Part shown: positions 15,677 to 23,505 of the stretch, one piece after another
Numbering within the stretch: position 1 is the first letter of the stretch
Layout of the letters: the number at the start of each line of letters is the position of its first letter
Source: Nitrospira sp.
GTDB lineage: Bacteria; Nitrospirota; Nitrospiria; Nitrospirales; Nitrospiraceae
Direction of reading: 5' to 3'
Assembly (NCBI GenBank): GCA_029879905.1
Contig: JAOUPN010000006.1
Coordinates: 1-38,378 of the forward strand
DNA length: 38,378 nucleotides
Translations under genes and position numbers: made by a program
Notes under the pieces: generated by a model
Told to the model about the DNA's origin: nothing
Seen by the model: the letters and a program-made list of their open reading frames with translations, nothing else
Database searches by the model: none

Positions 15677-17503
15677 CTATTCACGGAGCGTGCGCCGGAG
15701 ATCGGCAATCGTCTCTGAGCTGAGCCCTGCGTCATGCAGTGCCTCATCGTCGGCTGCTTGTATGTTGTCGAGCGTACCGAATCGGCCAAGGAGCTGATTG
15801 CGTCTGACCTTGCCGATACCGATTACCTGATCCAGTTTCGACGATACCAAGGCTTGTCCCCGAAGTTTTCGGTGAAACGTGATTGCAAATCGGTGAGCTT
15901 CATCACGGATACGTTGGAGCAGGTGGGTGGCGGGAGATGAGGGTGTGAGGATCACGGGGTTTTTCCTCCCCGCGAGGAAGACACGCTCAGCCTTTTCGCC
16001 TCGCGCTTTAGCTAGTCCGAGGATCCGTAAGTCCGGTTGCCCGGCTTCTTTGAGCCCCTCCATGGCGGCCGCCAATTGCCCGATTCCCCCGTCGATGAGG
16101 ATCAAGTCCGGGCGAGGCAGGTGATCGGTTGCTTGGGTTGATGCTTCTCCGGCCGTTCCGTACCGCCGGATGACGGCTTCTTTCATACTGGCAAAGTCAT
16201 TGGCGCCGGTGACGGTTCTGATTTTCAACCGTCGGTAATCGGATTTTTTCATCTGCCCGTTTTCCCAGACTACCATGGAGGCGACGGATTGATGGCCCTG
16301 GGTATTGGAAATATCGAACCCCTCGATTCTTTTGGGAGGGCGATCCAAGCGCAATAGTCGCTTCAGCTCTTCCCCGGCTTGCCGGTCCAACTCTTCCTCG
16401 CGGAGGTGGTCGGCGACAGCCGCCACGGCGTTTTCTTCAGCCAAGAGCACCAGCTGATGCTTGGTGCCCCGTTCCGGGGCCGATACCCGAACGGTGTCTC
16501 CGCGCTTGTCGGAAAGCCACTGCTCGATCAGAGGGGCATCCTCCAGGTCCGTCGGGACGAGTACCTCTCTCGGGGGTTGTCCGTCTTTGTTGTAAAACTG
16601 TTCGATTGCGGATCTGACAAGTTCGTCGTCTGAGGCATCTGCGGAATGGGGCCAGAAGAAATCCTTTCTGCCGATCAGCAAGCCGCCTCGCACAAAAAGA
16701 ATCTGCAGGTCGACCGCCGCACCTTGCCGCGCAAGGCCGATCACGTCCTGATCGGCGGCCGATGTCTGAGTAATCCGCTGTTTTTCGAGCATCCGTTCGA
16801 CCTTGAAGAGGCGGTCGCGAAGACGGGCCGCCTCTTCAAATTCTTCATGTTCAGCCGCACGCTCCATTTTTGCGCGAAGCTCCTCCAGGAGTTCACGGTC
16901 ACGGCCTTCCAGAAAGTGACGGACGTGTTTTACGATTTGATGGTACTCCTCCTTCGACTGATGGCCGGTGCAGGGCGCCATGCACCGCTTGATTTCGAAT
17001 TCAAGACAAGCGCGATCAGCTGTTCCGTCGATATCGATGGTGCAGGTTGCAAGGGGGAAGACGTGTTTGATGAGTTTTAAGGTCTCGCGCAAAGCATTGG
17101 CCGGGGTATAGGGACCGTAGTAGAGGGCACCGTCTTTTTGTACGCGGCGCACGATGGAGAGTCTCGGGAAATCATCCTTGATCGGCAATCGCACATAGGG
17201 ATATTGCTTGTCGTCCCGCAAGACGATGTTGAACCGTGGCTTGTGGCGTTTGACCAGATTACTTTCAAGGATCAGGGCTTCGAGCTCCGATCGTGTCACC
17301 ATGGTTTCCATGTCGGTTACCTGGCCGACAAGAAGGGTGGTCTTCGGGCTGTGATCGGCACTTTTCTGAAAATATGAGCGTACGCGGTCTGCTAACACCG
17401 CGGCTTTTCCGATGTAGATGATGGTTCCCTGGTCGTTTTTAAACAAATAGACGCCGGGTTTGTCCGGGAGGTGGGCGAGTTTGGATTGGAGAATGTCCGT
17501 CAT
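15677..17503 (-). CDS. uvrC: excinuclease ABC subunit C
   Basis: This is a full-length UvrC of 608 residues, the nuclease that cuts on both sides of a lesion in nucleotide excision repair. The GIY-YIG nuclease (about 12-95) has 'GVYLFKNDQGTIIYIGKA'. A Cys-rich region at 150-180 ('CLEFEIKRCMAPC') may hold an iron-sulfur cluster. The UVR motif that binds UvrB is at about 205-240. The RNase H-like nuclease (about 380-540) has 'GFDISNTQG', 'LILIDGGIGQL' and 'DEAHRFAI', giving the Asp/Asp/His set. Tandem helix-hairpin-helix motifs close the protein ('VIGIGKVRRNQLLGRFGTLDNI'). It stands alone on the minus strand, convergent with the FadL gene. Confidence 0.96.
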   Translation of the reverse strand: MTDILQSKLAHLPDKPGVYLFKNDQGTIIYIGKAAVLADRVRSYFQKSADHSPKTTLLVGQVTDMETMVTRSELEALILESNLVKRHKPRFNIVLRDDKQYPYVRLPIKDDFPRLSIVRRVQKDGALYYGPYTPANALRETLKLIKHVFPLATCTIDIDGTADRACLEFEIKRCMAPCTGHQSKEEYHQIVKHVRHFLEGRDRELLEELRAKMERAAEHEEFEEAARLRDRLFKVERMLEKQRITQTSAADQDVIGLARQGAAVDLQILFVRGGLLIGRKDFFWPHSADASDDELVRSAIEQFYNKDGQPPREVLVPTDLEDAPLIEQWLSDKRGDTVRVSAPERGTKHQLVLLAEENAVAAVADHLREEELDRQAGEELKRLLRLDRPPKRIEGFDISNTQGHQSVASMVVWENGQMKKSDYRRLKIRTVTGANDFASMKEAVIRRYGTAGEASTQATDHLPRPDLILIDGGIGQLAAAMEGLKEAGQPDLRILGLAKARGEKAERVFLAGRKNPVILTPSSPATHLLQRIRDEAHRFAITFHRKLRGQALVSSKLDQVIGIGKVRRNQLLGRFGTLDNIQAADDEALHDAGLSSETIADLRRTLRE

Positions 17504-17805
17504 TGGTTAACCGTGATGTATCATTCGTAAGAATACCAGGGTAGGCCCTATATTTCTGGTTCTTTGGAATTTCAGACGGTACGACTCTTGTCATCTTTCC
17601 CTTTGTGGAGGGAGAGGGGAGGGTGAGGGGGGAACGGTGCACCAGCGGATCAGTTCGACTATTCGGATGGTCTATTTATTCAGAGTGTACCGTTAGGTTG
17701 TTTTGTTCTCCTCTCACCCGAAACGGGGAGAGGAGAACAAATCTCTCACACCAAAGCCTGAAGAGTGATCTCTCTTCCAGTTGATGCCTGACGATCGGCC
17801 ACGTG
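17504..17805. other. 302-bp spacer between dapF-like gene and uvrC
   Basis: No gene was found. It holds a GGGAGAGGGG-rich stretch (about 17590-17635) of the sort that recurs in several spacers of this window, the long dyad annotated separately at 17702-17741, and presumably the uvrC promoter on the minus strand, which I cannot define. Confidence 0.4.
17702..17741. repeat. long inverted repeat (14-bp arms) downstream of the dapF-like gene
   Basis: TTTGTTCTCCTCTC and GAGAGGAGAACAAA are perfect 14-bp arms, and inside them CCCG-AAA-CGGG extends the stem after a one-base bulge. The hairpin sits about 65 bp past the stop of the DapF-like gene. There is no clear T-run on the minus strand after the stem, so a classical intrinsic terminator is not shown, although the AAAC/TTTG edges could help in both directions. 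It may belong to a family of CCTCTC/GAGAGG palindromic repeats. Confidence 0.55.
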
Positions 17806-18675
17806 CTATTTCAGCCCCCTCACAAAGGATGGGCTCAGAGCGCCTCTGGCCACTTCGGCGACCGGTCCTTTCATCGTGAGTTGGAAGTCCGGACCGACGT
17901 CGATACGTAGCGTGCCGCCCGGCATTTTGACTGTGACAGGGCTCTTCACCAGTCCCAATCGTACGGCTGCACTGGCAGCTGCACAGGACGATGAGCCCGA
18001 TGCCTGCGTTTCTCCGGCACCCCGTTCCCAGATGAGGATGAAGATCTCCTTCGGTCCGGTCGGGACAGCAAGTTGCACGTTCGTGCGTTTGGGAAACACG
18101 GTATGTGTTTCAAGGGTAGGGCCGAGAGTTAAGAGATCCTCTCGCGACCAGGATTCTCCTGCCGGTTTGAACACGACGCAATGCGGATTCCCGACGCTCA
18201 CCCCGGTAAAGGTCAAGGCATGACCTGCTGCGTCGATCGGTTGTTGAATTAATTCCGGCACGTCAAGGGTGCAAGGCAGGGCCGCCGGCTTGAAGGTGGC
18301 CTGGCCCATTTCAACTGTGGCCTCACTCGCGTCGCCGTGGCGATCGATATGCAAGGTGATGGAGACTAGGCCTCCTTTGGTTTCGACGGTAAACTGTTTC
18401 TTCTTCGTTTTGCCGGTTGCATGCAGATATCGGGCGAAAATCCGAAGTCCATTTCCAGATTTCTCCGCTTCGCTGCCGTCCGGATTGAAAATCCTCAGGC
18501 CAAAATCGGCTTTCTTGGACGGGACCAGAGCGAGGATGCCGTCGCTGCCTAATCCCCAGTTGCGGTCGCAGATACGTCTGATACGTGTCGGTGCGAGTTT
18601 GAACGTCAGTTCCTTGGGGTCCATGACGATATAGTCGTTGCCGAGTCCGTGTCCGCGAAAAACCCCGTTCTTCAT
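17806..18675 (-). CDS. dapF: diaminopimelate epimerase homologue with Ser in place of both catalytic Cys
   Basis: ATG 18675 with GGGAG upstream gives 289 residues, the normal DapF length; the longer ORF from 18741 is not needed. The two-lobed DapF fold is clear: 'GHGLGNDYIV' at the N-terminus, 'SGNGLRIFARY' near residue 73, 'GVSVGNPHCV' near 160 and 'ERGAGETQASGSSSCAA' near 217-231. In true DapF the catalytic bases are Cys in 'CGNGxR' and Cys in 'GAGET.ACG'. Here both are Ser (Ser73, codon TCT; Ser226, codon TCG). The Asn and Glu-Arg residues that bind the substrate are kept. It may still act on LL-diaminopimelate, or be an isomerase or lyase for another substrate. Upstream on the same strand is a glyoxalase-like gene, 120 bp away. 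Confidence 0.85.
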   Translation of the reverse strand: MKNGVFRGHGLGNDYIVMDPKELTFKLAPTRIRRICDRNWGLGSDGILALVPSKKADFGLRIFNPDGSEAEKSGNGLRIFARYLHATGKTKKKQFTVETKGGLVSITLHIDRHGDASEATVEMGQATFKPAALPCTLDVPELIQQPIDAAGHALTFTGVSVGNPHCVVFKPAGESWSREDLLTLGPTLETHTVFPKRTNVQLAVPTGPKEIFILIWERGAGETQASGSSSCAAASAAVRLGLVKSPVTVKMPGGTLRIDVGPDFQLTMKGPVAEVARGALSPSFVRGLK

Positions 18676-18764
18676 GCTGAGACTCCCGTTGAAATCATGT
18701 GAAAAGCTAGAGTGTTCTAGCCGGCGAGAATACTGGGTCAACCGAGACCGGTCAAGAGTCTCTC

Positions 18765-18792
18765 ATGACTGCTGACGAATGACGCGTGACTG
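18765..18792. repeat. heptamer repeat in the gloA-dapF spacer (4 units)
   Basis: Four consecutive seven-base units of the form NTGACNN (for example ATGACTG, CTGACGA) start within a few bases of the gloA stop codon. They belong to the same degenerate family as the repeats between nuo genes. Confidence 0.6.
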
Positions 18793-18795
18793 TCC

Positions 18796-19203
18796 TTACA
18801 CGATCTTCACTCCGGCCGGTCGTTCGATCAGTTCGATCTCGTAGCCGTCTGGAGCGTCGATGAAGATAAAACGGCTGCCGGAGGAGGTTTGGGTCGGGCC
18901 GTCCGTAATTCTCACCCCCTTGGCATTGAGTGCGGCGATCGTATGGTCGAGGCTGTCTACTTGAAAGGCGAGGTGTATCAGGTCCTCCTGGACCTTCACC
19001 GGTCCGCTGGGGGGAAAACAGGTCAACTCGATCAGCTCGTCGCTGTTTGGGACTTTCAAAAACGCCAGCTGTGATCCCCGCGGTGAGGTCTTGCGCTCTA
19101 GAACTTCAAGGCCGAACACCGTGGTATAGAACTGAATGGTTTCGTCCAGATTGCTGACCCGCATGCGGGTATGCAGAAGTTTGGTGACGTGAAGGTCAGT
19201 CAT
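18796..19203 (-). CDS. gloA: glyoxalase I-like protein (VOC superfamily)
   Basis: The 135-residue protein has the two beta-alpha-beta-beta-beta modules of the VOC fold. The four metal ligands of glyoxalase I are in place: His in 'KLLHTRMRV', Glu in 'ELIELTC', His in 'DLIHLAF' and Glu in 'GYEIELIE'. The length and motifs fit lactoylglutathione lyase, which converts the methylglyoxal-thiol adduct to the lactoyl thioester, although other VOC dioxygenase-like or epimerase activities share these ligands. It precedes the DapF-like gene on the same strand. There is no strong ribosome site; the start is the first ATG of the conserved module. Confidence 0.85.
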   Translation of the reverse strand: MTDLHVTKLLHTRMRVSNLDETIQFYTTVFGLEVLERKTSPRGSQLAFLKVPNSDELIELTCFPPSGPVKVQEDLIHLAFQVDSLDHTIAALNAKGVRITDGPTQTSSGSRFIFIDAPDGYEIELIERPAGVKIV

Positions 19204-19510
19204 TGGTTATCGGTCCTGTGTGGTCGGATGTGTTCAGGGGATACTAAGATACCATTGCCCGATGGCCGATGACTACTGACTTTTCCCGCTTGTCGGTTCC
19301 GGCGTCTTTTATGATACGCGATCCGTGTCGCCAGGAATGAAACGTTCGGCATGGACCGGGATTCGTACATCGCCGTGTTTCGTCACAGGCTCTTGCCGAT
19401 TCTCCGCTCATCCGTCAGGGCGGTGTCATCTCCGACTCTGTCACCGGCCGGATAGTGATCACAAAAACTGTAAATTGACCCTCTATGCAGGCTGTTGGTA
19501 GGGTGGAGGT
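19204..19510. other. 307-bp divergent spacer between gloA and the site-2 protease gene
   Basis: Nothing coding is seen. Three heptamer-type units occur at 19261-19281 (GATGGCC, GATGACT, ACTGACT). A TTGACC at about 19475 might be a -35 for the protease gene, but no good -10 follows at the right spacing. Confidence 0.35.
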
Positions 19511-20674
19511 ATGAAATGGCCGTTGCCGTCTTGGCAGGTGGGACATGCGTTAGGGATTCCCATTCACATCCACGCGTCATGGTTCCTCGTGTTTCTTCTC
19601 GTGAGTTGGACCCTGGCGACCGGATACTTGCCCGAGAGTGTGTCGGGTTTGTCTCCTGCTCGTTATTGGGTCATGGGGGCTGTTGCTGCGGCCCTTTTGT
19701 TTGGCTCCGTGCTGTTGCATGAGCTCGGCCATTCGTACGTGGCGTTGCGGTATCACATTCCGATCGATCGAATCACGCTGTTTATCTTCGGCGGAGTCGC
19801 ACATATGCGGAAAGAAGCGCCGTCACCTCGAGCGGAATTTCTTATTGCGATTGCCGGGCCGGCTGTCAGTTTTGGTCTCGGCGGGATTGCGTTGGCGTTT
19901 GCGTTCTTCGTGGAGTCGGTGCAGGAAGAGTCAGGGGGGGAAGGGCTTGTGATTCTCAGTACGTTACTGGGGATGGTGAACGTGCAGTTGGGACTCTTCA
20001 ACTTGATCCCCGGGTTTCCGTTGGATGGAGGACGGGTACTGCGTGCAGGACTGTGGGCATGGGGCAAGGACTTTTTTCGAGCCACGAAGCAGGCGGCCGT
20101 TGTCGGCCTTGGATTCGGGGTCGTGTTAGGACTGGTGGGATTGGCCATGCTGGTCGGGTCGTTGATCGGCGAATTGCCGGACTCTATGGCATCCAACGGC
20201 AGTTGGATCATGTTCATCTCGATGTTTCTTTCCGCTGCGGCGATGACAAGCCGCCGTCAAGCCACGTTGCGTCACAGGCTGGCAACCGTGCGGGTCCGCG
20301 ATCTCATGGTACGACCCGTCGTCTCGTTGCCTCCGATCTGCACATTGGATGAAGCGGTCAGTCGCTATTTCCAACCGTTTGGGTACGGCGGCTTTCCCGT
20401 TGTGGAAGCCGGTCGTCTTGAGGGATTGGTTACGGTGGCGGACATCCAACCGGTACCGCCGTCTCTCTGGCCGTGGCGACAGGTTGTCCATGTCATGCGT
20501 CCGGCATCATCGACGTTGGTCGTCGAGAGCGATGTTCCTATTATCGATGCGGTGGAGCAGATGGGGAGAGGAGGATGGGATCGACTCGTGGTGATGCAGG
20601 ATGGGCGGATTGTCGGCCTGGTAACCCATTCGGCCATTGTGCGCTTTCTGCAGCTGCGGGGAGGGTCAGCGTGA
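19511..20674 (+). CDS. site-2 protease (M50 zinc metalloprotease) with two CBS domains
   Basis: The 387-residue membrane protein has the S2P active site: 'LLHELGHSYVA' (HExxH) in a membrane helix near residue 70, and 'NLIPGFPLDGGRVL' near 170, whose Asp is the third zinc ligand. Hydrophobic segments flank both, giving about six helices. From about residue 255 there are two CBS modules ('VRDLMVRPVVSLPP' and 'VVHVMRPASSTLVV'), which usually bind adenosine nucleotides. Such proteases cut membrane-bound substrates, for example anti-sigma factors; the substrate here is unknown. GGAGGT lies just upstream of the ATG. The stop TGA falls in the first unit of a heptamer-type repeat. Confidence 0.93.
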   Translation: MKWPLPSWQVGHALGIPIHIHASWFLVFLLVSWTLATGYLPESVSGLSPARYWVMGAVAAALLFGSVLLHELGHSYVALRYHIPIDRITLFIFGGVAHMRKEAPSPRAEFLIAIAGPAVSFGLGGIALAFAFFVESVQEESGGEGLVILSTLLGMVNVQLGLFNLIPGFPLDGGRVLRAGLWAWGKDFFRATKQAAVVGLGFGVVLGLVGLAMLVGSLIGELPDSMASNGSWIMFISMFLSAAAMTSRRQATLRHRLATVRVRDLMVRPVVSLPPICTLDEAVSRYFQPFGYGGFPVVEAGRLEGLVTVADIQPVPPSLWPWRQVVHVMRPASSTLVVESDVPIIDAVEQMGRGGWDRLVVMQDGRIVGLVTHSAIVRFLQLRGGSA

Positions 20675-20728
20675 AAGGTAAGATGTGAAACGAAGTGACG
20701 GCCTTTCGTGTGGCCTTTCACGTTTCAC
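20671..20728. repeat. heptamer repeats with inverted arms between convergent genes
   Basis: Units GTGAAAG, GTAAGAT and GTGAAAC follow each other from 20671. The inverse CGTTTCAC occurs at 20721-20728, with CCTTTCA before it and GGCC/GGCC inside, so the RNA from either strand can fold. The first unit includes the stop codon of the protease gene. Placed between two convergent genes, it could serve as a shared transcript end. Confidence 0.55.
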
Positions 20729-20738
20729 GAATGATGGT

Positions 20739-22127
20739 CTACTCATCAGCCCTGGCCGCGGAGATATTCTGTGCGATGGCGACATGGACGACATGGACGG
20801 CCAGAAGGAATCCGTATACGACGCAGAGAAAATTCAGGGCGACATCAGAAAAGTTTCTGAGTACCAGAGGGAGGCAGATGACAAAGGCGGCACTGGCAAT
20901 CAGAATTGCCAGGGTCAATCGTCGGCAAAAGTTGTGTGCGGGTTCCCGCTCCAACGGTTTCAACGCCAGGCTATAACGGGCTGCTCGTAACATCGCTGCG
21001 TCAAATGCGTCGTCGTCGGTCGGGCCGAAATATTTCAAGTAGACATAGCCTGCGACGATCAGGACCCAGGGGCTGCTCCATAAGATCCAGTTATCGACGA
21101 ATTCATAGAGATCGACGGTCATAAACGCAAGGTAGACCGGGGTATACAGAATTCCCAGGAGAAGCGGAGACGTATGGTTGTCCTGTCGATAGTCTTTAGT
21201 CGGCCCGCCATGGATCAGTTCTTCTTCAAAGAGAGGGAATCCATACTTCACGACAATCATTGCGATGGCGACGCTGACGGTTTTGTCCGGGAGGTAACGG
21301 AAGAAGTGTTCAAGAACCGAAAGGGTTCCGCTGACGACGGTCGATGCCCAGGCTGCGCCAAGGAAGGGATTGAGAGAATGTTCCATCCCGGCTTCCCAAT
21401 GCGTCATGGTTTGCTCAAGGATACTTCTAAGTTCCTGGTCGAGCGCGAGTGCCTGGTGTTGGCCCAATGCCATCTGAAGCGCAGAACCTGGGAGACTCAT
21501 GATCGCTGCGCCGAGCACCCCGAACATGGACAGGAACCAAATATGGCTCATCGACGAGGTATGCGCGGTGCGCAAATATTTTCGGAATCGAGTCTGGTGG
21601 GCCAGCATGCCCCACAGGAATCCCCCGGTCATATTCACGAGCACCCAGGGAAATATTGCGGCCTCGGCGCCTTCGCCGGGATAGGCCAGCCAGTTGACGA
21701 GCGAGCTTGAGAGAAGCGCGGTGACCGCTCCCCACCAAGGGCCCAGGAGAAAGGCGACCATTGCGGTCCCGGTCATATCCAAGTAGAGGATACTGTGAAA
21801 CCGAAGGCTCAGCATGAGACCCAGGTAATTCAGGAGGACGCCGGCCGGAATGATGATGAGAAGTTCTCGGTATAACAAGAACGGGAGTGCGGGACGAAAT
21901 CTCCAGTCCGGTCTCTTTACTTTGGGCATGGAGACGGAGACCTCGGGCTTGGGTTCTTCGCGCCGTTTGCGTGGTCGGTCGGGTTTTTCCGGTTGGGCTT
22001 CTTTCCCTTCCTTGAACCGGTCGTGAAACTTGATCAGGTAGTCCATGATCGTGAGGGTCATCACGATCATGCCTCCGATAAAACCCACCAGTGTTAAGTT
22101 GTCGGTGGTTAACGACATGTAGTCCAT
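20739..22127 (-). CDS. multi-pass membrane protein of unknown function (ECF S-component-like segment)
   Basis: The 462-residue protein has one N-terminal helix (about 10-32), a charged linker rich in Lys, Arg, Glu and Pro (35-75), and then about nine more hydrophobic segments. The stretch 'LDMTGTAMVAFLLGPWWGAVTALLSSSLVNWL' (about 115-148) resembles the substrate-binding S components of ECF transporters or related sensor modules, where a 'D..G....LLGP..GA' pattern is common. No ATPase or T component lies nearby. The C-terminal half has 'DLYEFVDNWILW' and a short polar loop before the last two helices. I do not recognise a specific family and do not assign a substrate. The gene is convergent with the protease gene and alone on its strand. 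Confidence 0.7.
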   Translation of the reverse strand: MDYMSLTTDNLTLVGFIGGMIVMTLTIMDYLIKFHDRFKEGKEAQPEKPDRPRKRREEPKPEVSVSMPKVKRPDWRFRPALPFLLYRELLIIIPAGVLLNYLGLMLSLRFHSILYLDMTGTAMVAFLLGPWWGAVTALLSSSLVNWLAYPGEGAEAAIFPWVLVNMTGGFLWGMLAHQTRFRKYLRTAHTSSMSHIWFLSMFGVLGAAIMSLPGSALQMALGQHQALALDQELRSILEQTMTHWEAGMEHSLNPFLGAAWASTVVSGTLSVLEHFFRYLPDKTVSVAIAMIVVKYGFPLFEEELIHGGPTKDYRQDNHTSPLLLGILYTPVYLAFMTVDLYEFVDNWILWSSPWVLIVAGYVYLKYFGPTDDDAFDAAMLRAARYSLALKPLEREPAHNFCRRLTLAILIASAAFVICLPLVLRNFSDVALNFLCVVYGFLLAVHVVHVAIAQNISAARADE

Positions 22128-22155
22128 AGTTTTGCGGGATGACAGGTTCGATTGT

Positions 22156-22184
22156 CCTCCCCTGTTTCCCAGGTATAGGGGAGG
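22156..22184. repeat. CCTCCCCT/AGGGGAGG dyad upstream of the membrane protein gene
   Basis: Two 8-bp arms separated by 13 bp lie 29 bp upstream of the membrane protein start (minus strand). It belongs with the other C-rich palindromes in spacers of this window. Role unknown. Confidence 0.4.
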
Positions 22185-22348
22185 GGAACCGACTCGTATT
22201 GTGACCCCGGGAAATCCTACCTGAGAGGAGCCGGTGAGGCCAGAAAAAGGTCAGAAGTGGTAGGGCACATGTGCTTTGATCCGGCATTCCTCGCCCGGAG
22301 GCAGGTCGGCCGATACGGCATGTCGACGGTCGACTGTGATGAGGCTAG

Positions 22349-22577
22349 CCCGCATTATTCATGACAGTTCGTCGCCCGTTCGACAGGCTCAGGGCCCCGA
22401 GCATCGTCGAGGGACGAAATCGCCAAGCCGCGTCGCGAGAGCGGCGCGCGGAGGCCTGAGGTCCTGAGGCGTACTCGTTGCAGTACGTCGAGGGAGCGAG
22501 GGGCGAGCCCGCCGCCCACAGGCTTGTCGCAGCAGCGGATCGGCGATTGCAACAGAAGTGCTCATGAATAATGCGGG
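22349..22577 (-). mobile_element. MITE-like element, copy 2 (229 bp, 16-bp TIRs, CTAG target duplication)
   Basis: It has the same 16-bp ends as copy 1 (CCCGCATTATTCATGA / TCATGAATAATGCGGG) and is flanked by CTAG at 22345-22348 and 22578-22581. Read on the minus strand it aligns with copy 1 over the first 45 bp or so and the central GTACTG..AGTACGCC dyad. It is longer by 20 bp and carries an extra GTTCGACAGGCTCAGGG-type segment. No transposase is encoded. The CTAG next to its minus-strand start provides the TAG stop of the YihY gene. ORFs 22345-22695 and 22355-22552 are artefacts of this element. Confidence 0.88.
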
Positions 22578-23450
22578 CTAGGGTTGTGATTGATATCCAG
22601 GCAATGCCGGCGGGGAAGTGATGTGTGCCCGTTGTTGAAGGTGATGGGCGATTACCGCGCCGAGTAGGAGCAGACCTGCGGAATAGTACACCCATAACAA
22701 TAAGAAGACGACTTCCAGTAAGGATCCGTAGAGCCGAACGTAGACGGTCGCATAGCTGCTATAGGTGACGAACAACAATTTCGCTGAGACCCAGAGCAGC
22801 CCGAATGCGATCGCGCCCCCCATGGACTCCTTCCACCCGGGCGGTCGGCGAGGCACATACCGATAGAGAAAACTGACGGTCAAAAAGGCGAGCACGAACG
22901 GCAAGGAATAGGTGAGGTGAAAATCGTATGCGGCGATGGCAACGAGGTCCAAGCCCCAGATTTTGGGAGCATACCCCGTCAAGAAAGCGATGGTTTGCGT
23001 CGCCACATACGCAATGATGAGAAGGAGCCCGGTGGCGCCGAGCAAGGCGATTGAAATGCCGGTCGAGATGAGCGGATGGCGGCGACGGGTGCTTTCAAAA
23101 ACGACGTTGAGTGCGTAATCCAATTCATAAAAGACGAGACCGCCGAACCAGAAAAACGAGAGGAATACCGCCCACCGTACGCTGTGCAGTGCGCTGACTC
23201 GGTGCAATTCGTCGCCCAATCGCTCGCCTAAGGACGGCAAGAAGCCTTTGAGGAAACTCAGGAGGAACTGTTCTCCGATAATGTCTTGGCCGACGAAGAA
23301 GCTGATCCCGTAGAGCAGCAGAAAGACGAGCGGGAAGAGCGACAGCAACGAAAAAAATGCGAGTGATGCGGCGAGACTGGCGCATCCATGCCGTAAAAAA
23401 GCGTGGAAGATATCTTTCAGGGACCGGATGACGTTTCTGAGGACTCGCAT
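22578..23450 (-). CDS. YihY/BrkB (UPF0761) family membrane protein
   Basis: The 290-residue protein has the family's layout: a short amphipathic N-terminus, 'SLAASLAFFSLLSLFPLVFLLL' (about 28-50), and five more helices up to about residue 265, with a conserved central 'FYELDYALNVVFE' and a 'YRYVPRRPPGWKE' loop. Proteins of this group were once called ribonuclease BN in error; the real role is unknown. Its TAG stop lies in the target-site CTAG of the MITE copy next to it, so the element abuts the gene end without cutting into the conserved part. It lies 55 bp downstream of nuoN on the same strand and may be read from the nuo transcript. Confidence 0.9.
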   Translation of the reverse strand: MRVLRNVIRSLKDIFHAFLRHGCASLAASLAFFSLLSLFPLVFLLLYGISFFVGQDIIGEQFLLSFLKGFLPSLGERLGDELHRVSALHSVRWAVFLSFFWFGGLVFYELDYALNVVFESTRRRHPLISTGISIALLGATGLLLIIAYVATQTIAFLTGYAPKIWGLDLVAIAAYDFHLTYSLPFVLAFLTVSFLYRYVPRRPPGWKESMGGAIAFGLLWVSAKLLFVTYSSYATVYVRLYGSLLEVVFLLLWVYYSAGLLLLGAVIAHHLQQRAHITSPPALPGYQSQP

Positions 23451-23466
23451 GATGTCAGCCTAACAT

Positions 23467-23488
23467 GAGATACGGGTATTCGCATCTC
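23467..23488. terminator. imperfect hairpin after nuoN
   Basis: GAGATACG and CGCATCTC form an 8-bp stem with one mismatch and a 6-base loop, 18 bp after the nuoN stop on the minus strand. There is no T-run, so it may be a weak end of the nuo message or an RNA-stabilising structure, with read-through into the YihY gene. Confidence 0.35.
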
Positions 23489-23505
23489 AATCTTGCTGCA
23501 ATCAC

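Noticed and set aside
22345-22695. ORFs 22345-22695 and 22355-22552 as genes
   Set aside because: They run through MITE copy 2 and antisense or alternate frames of the YihY gene; their similarity to the copy 1 ORFs reflects shared element DNA.
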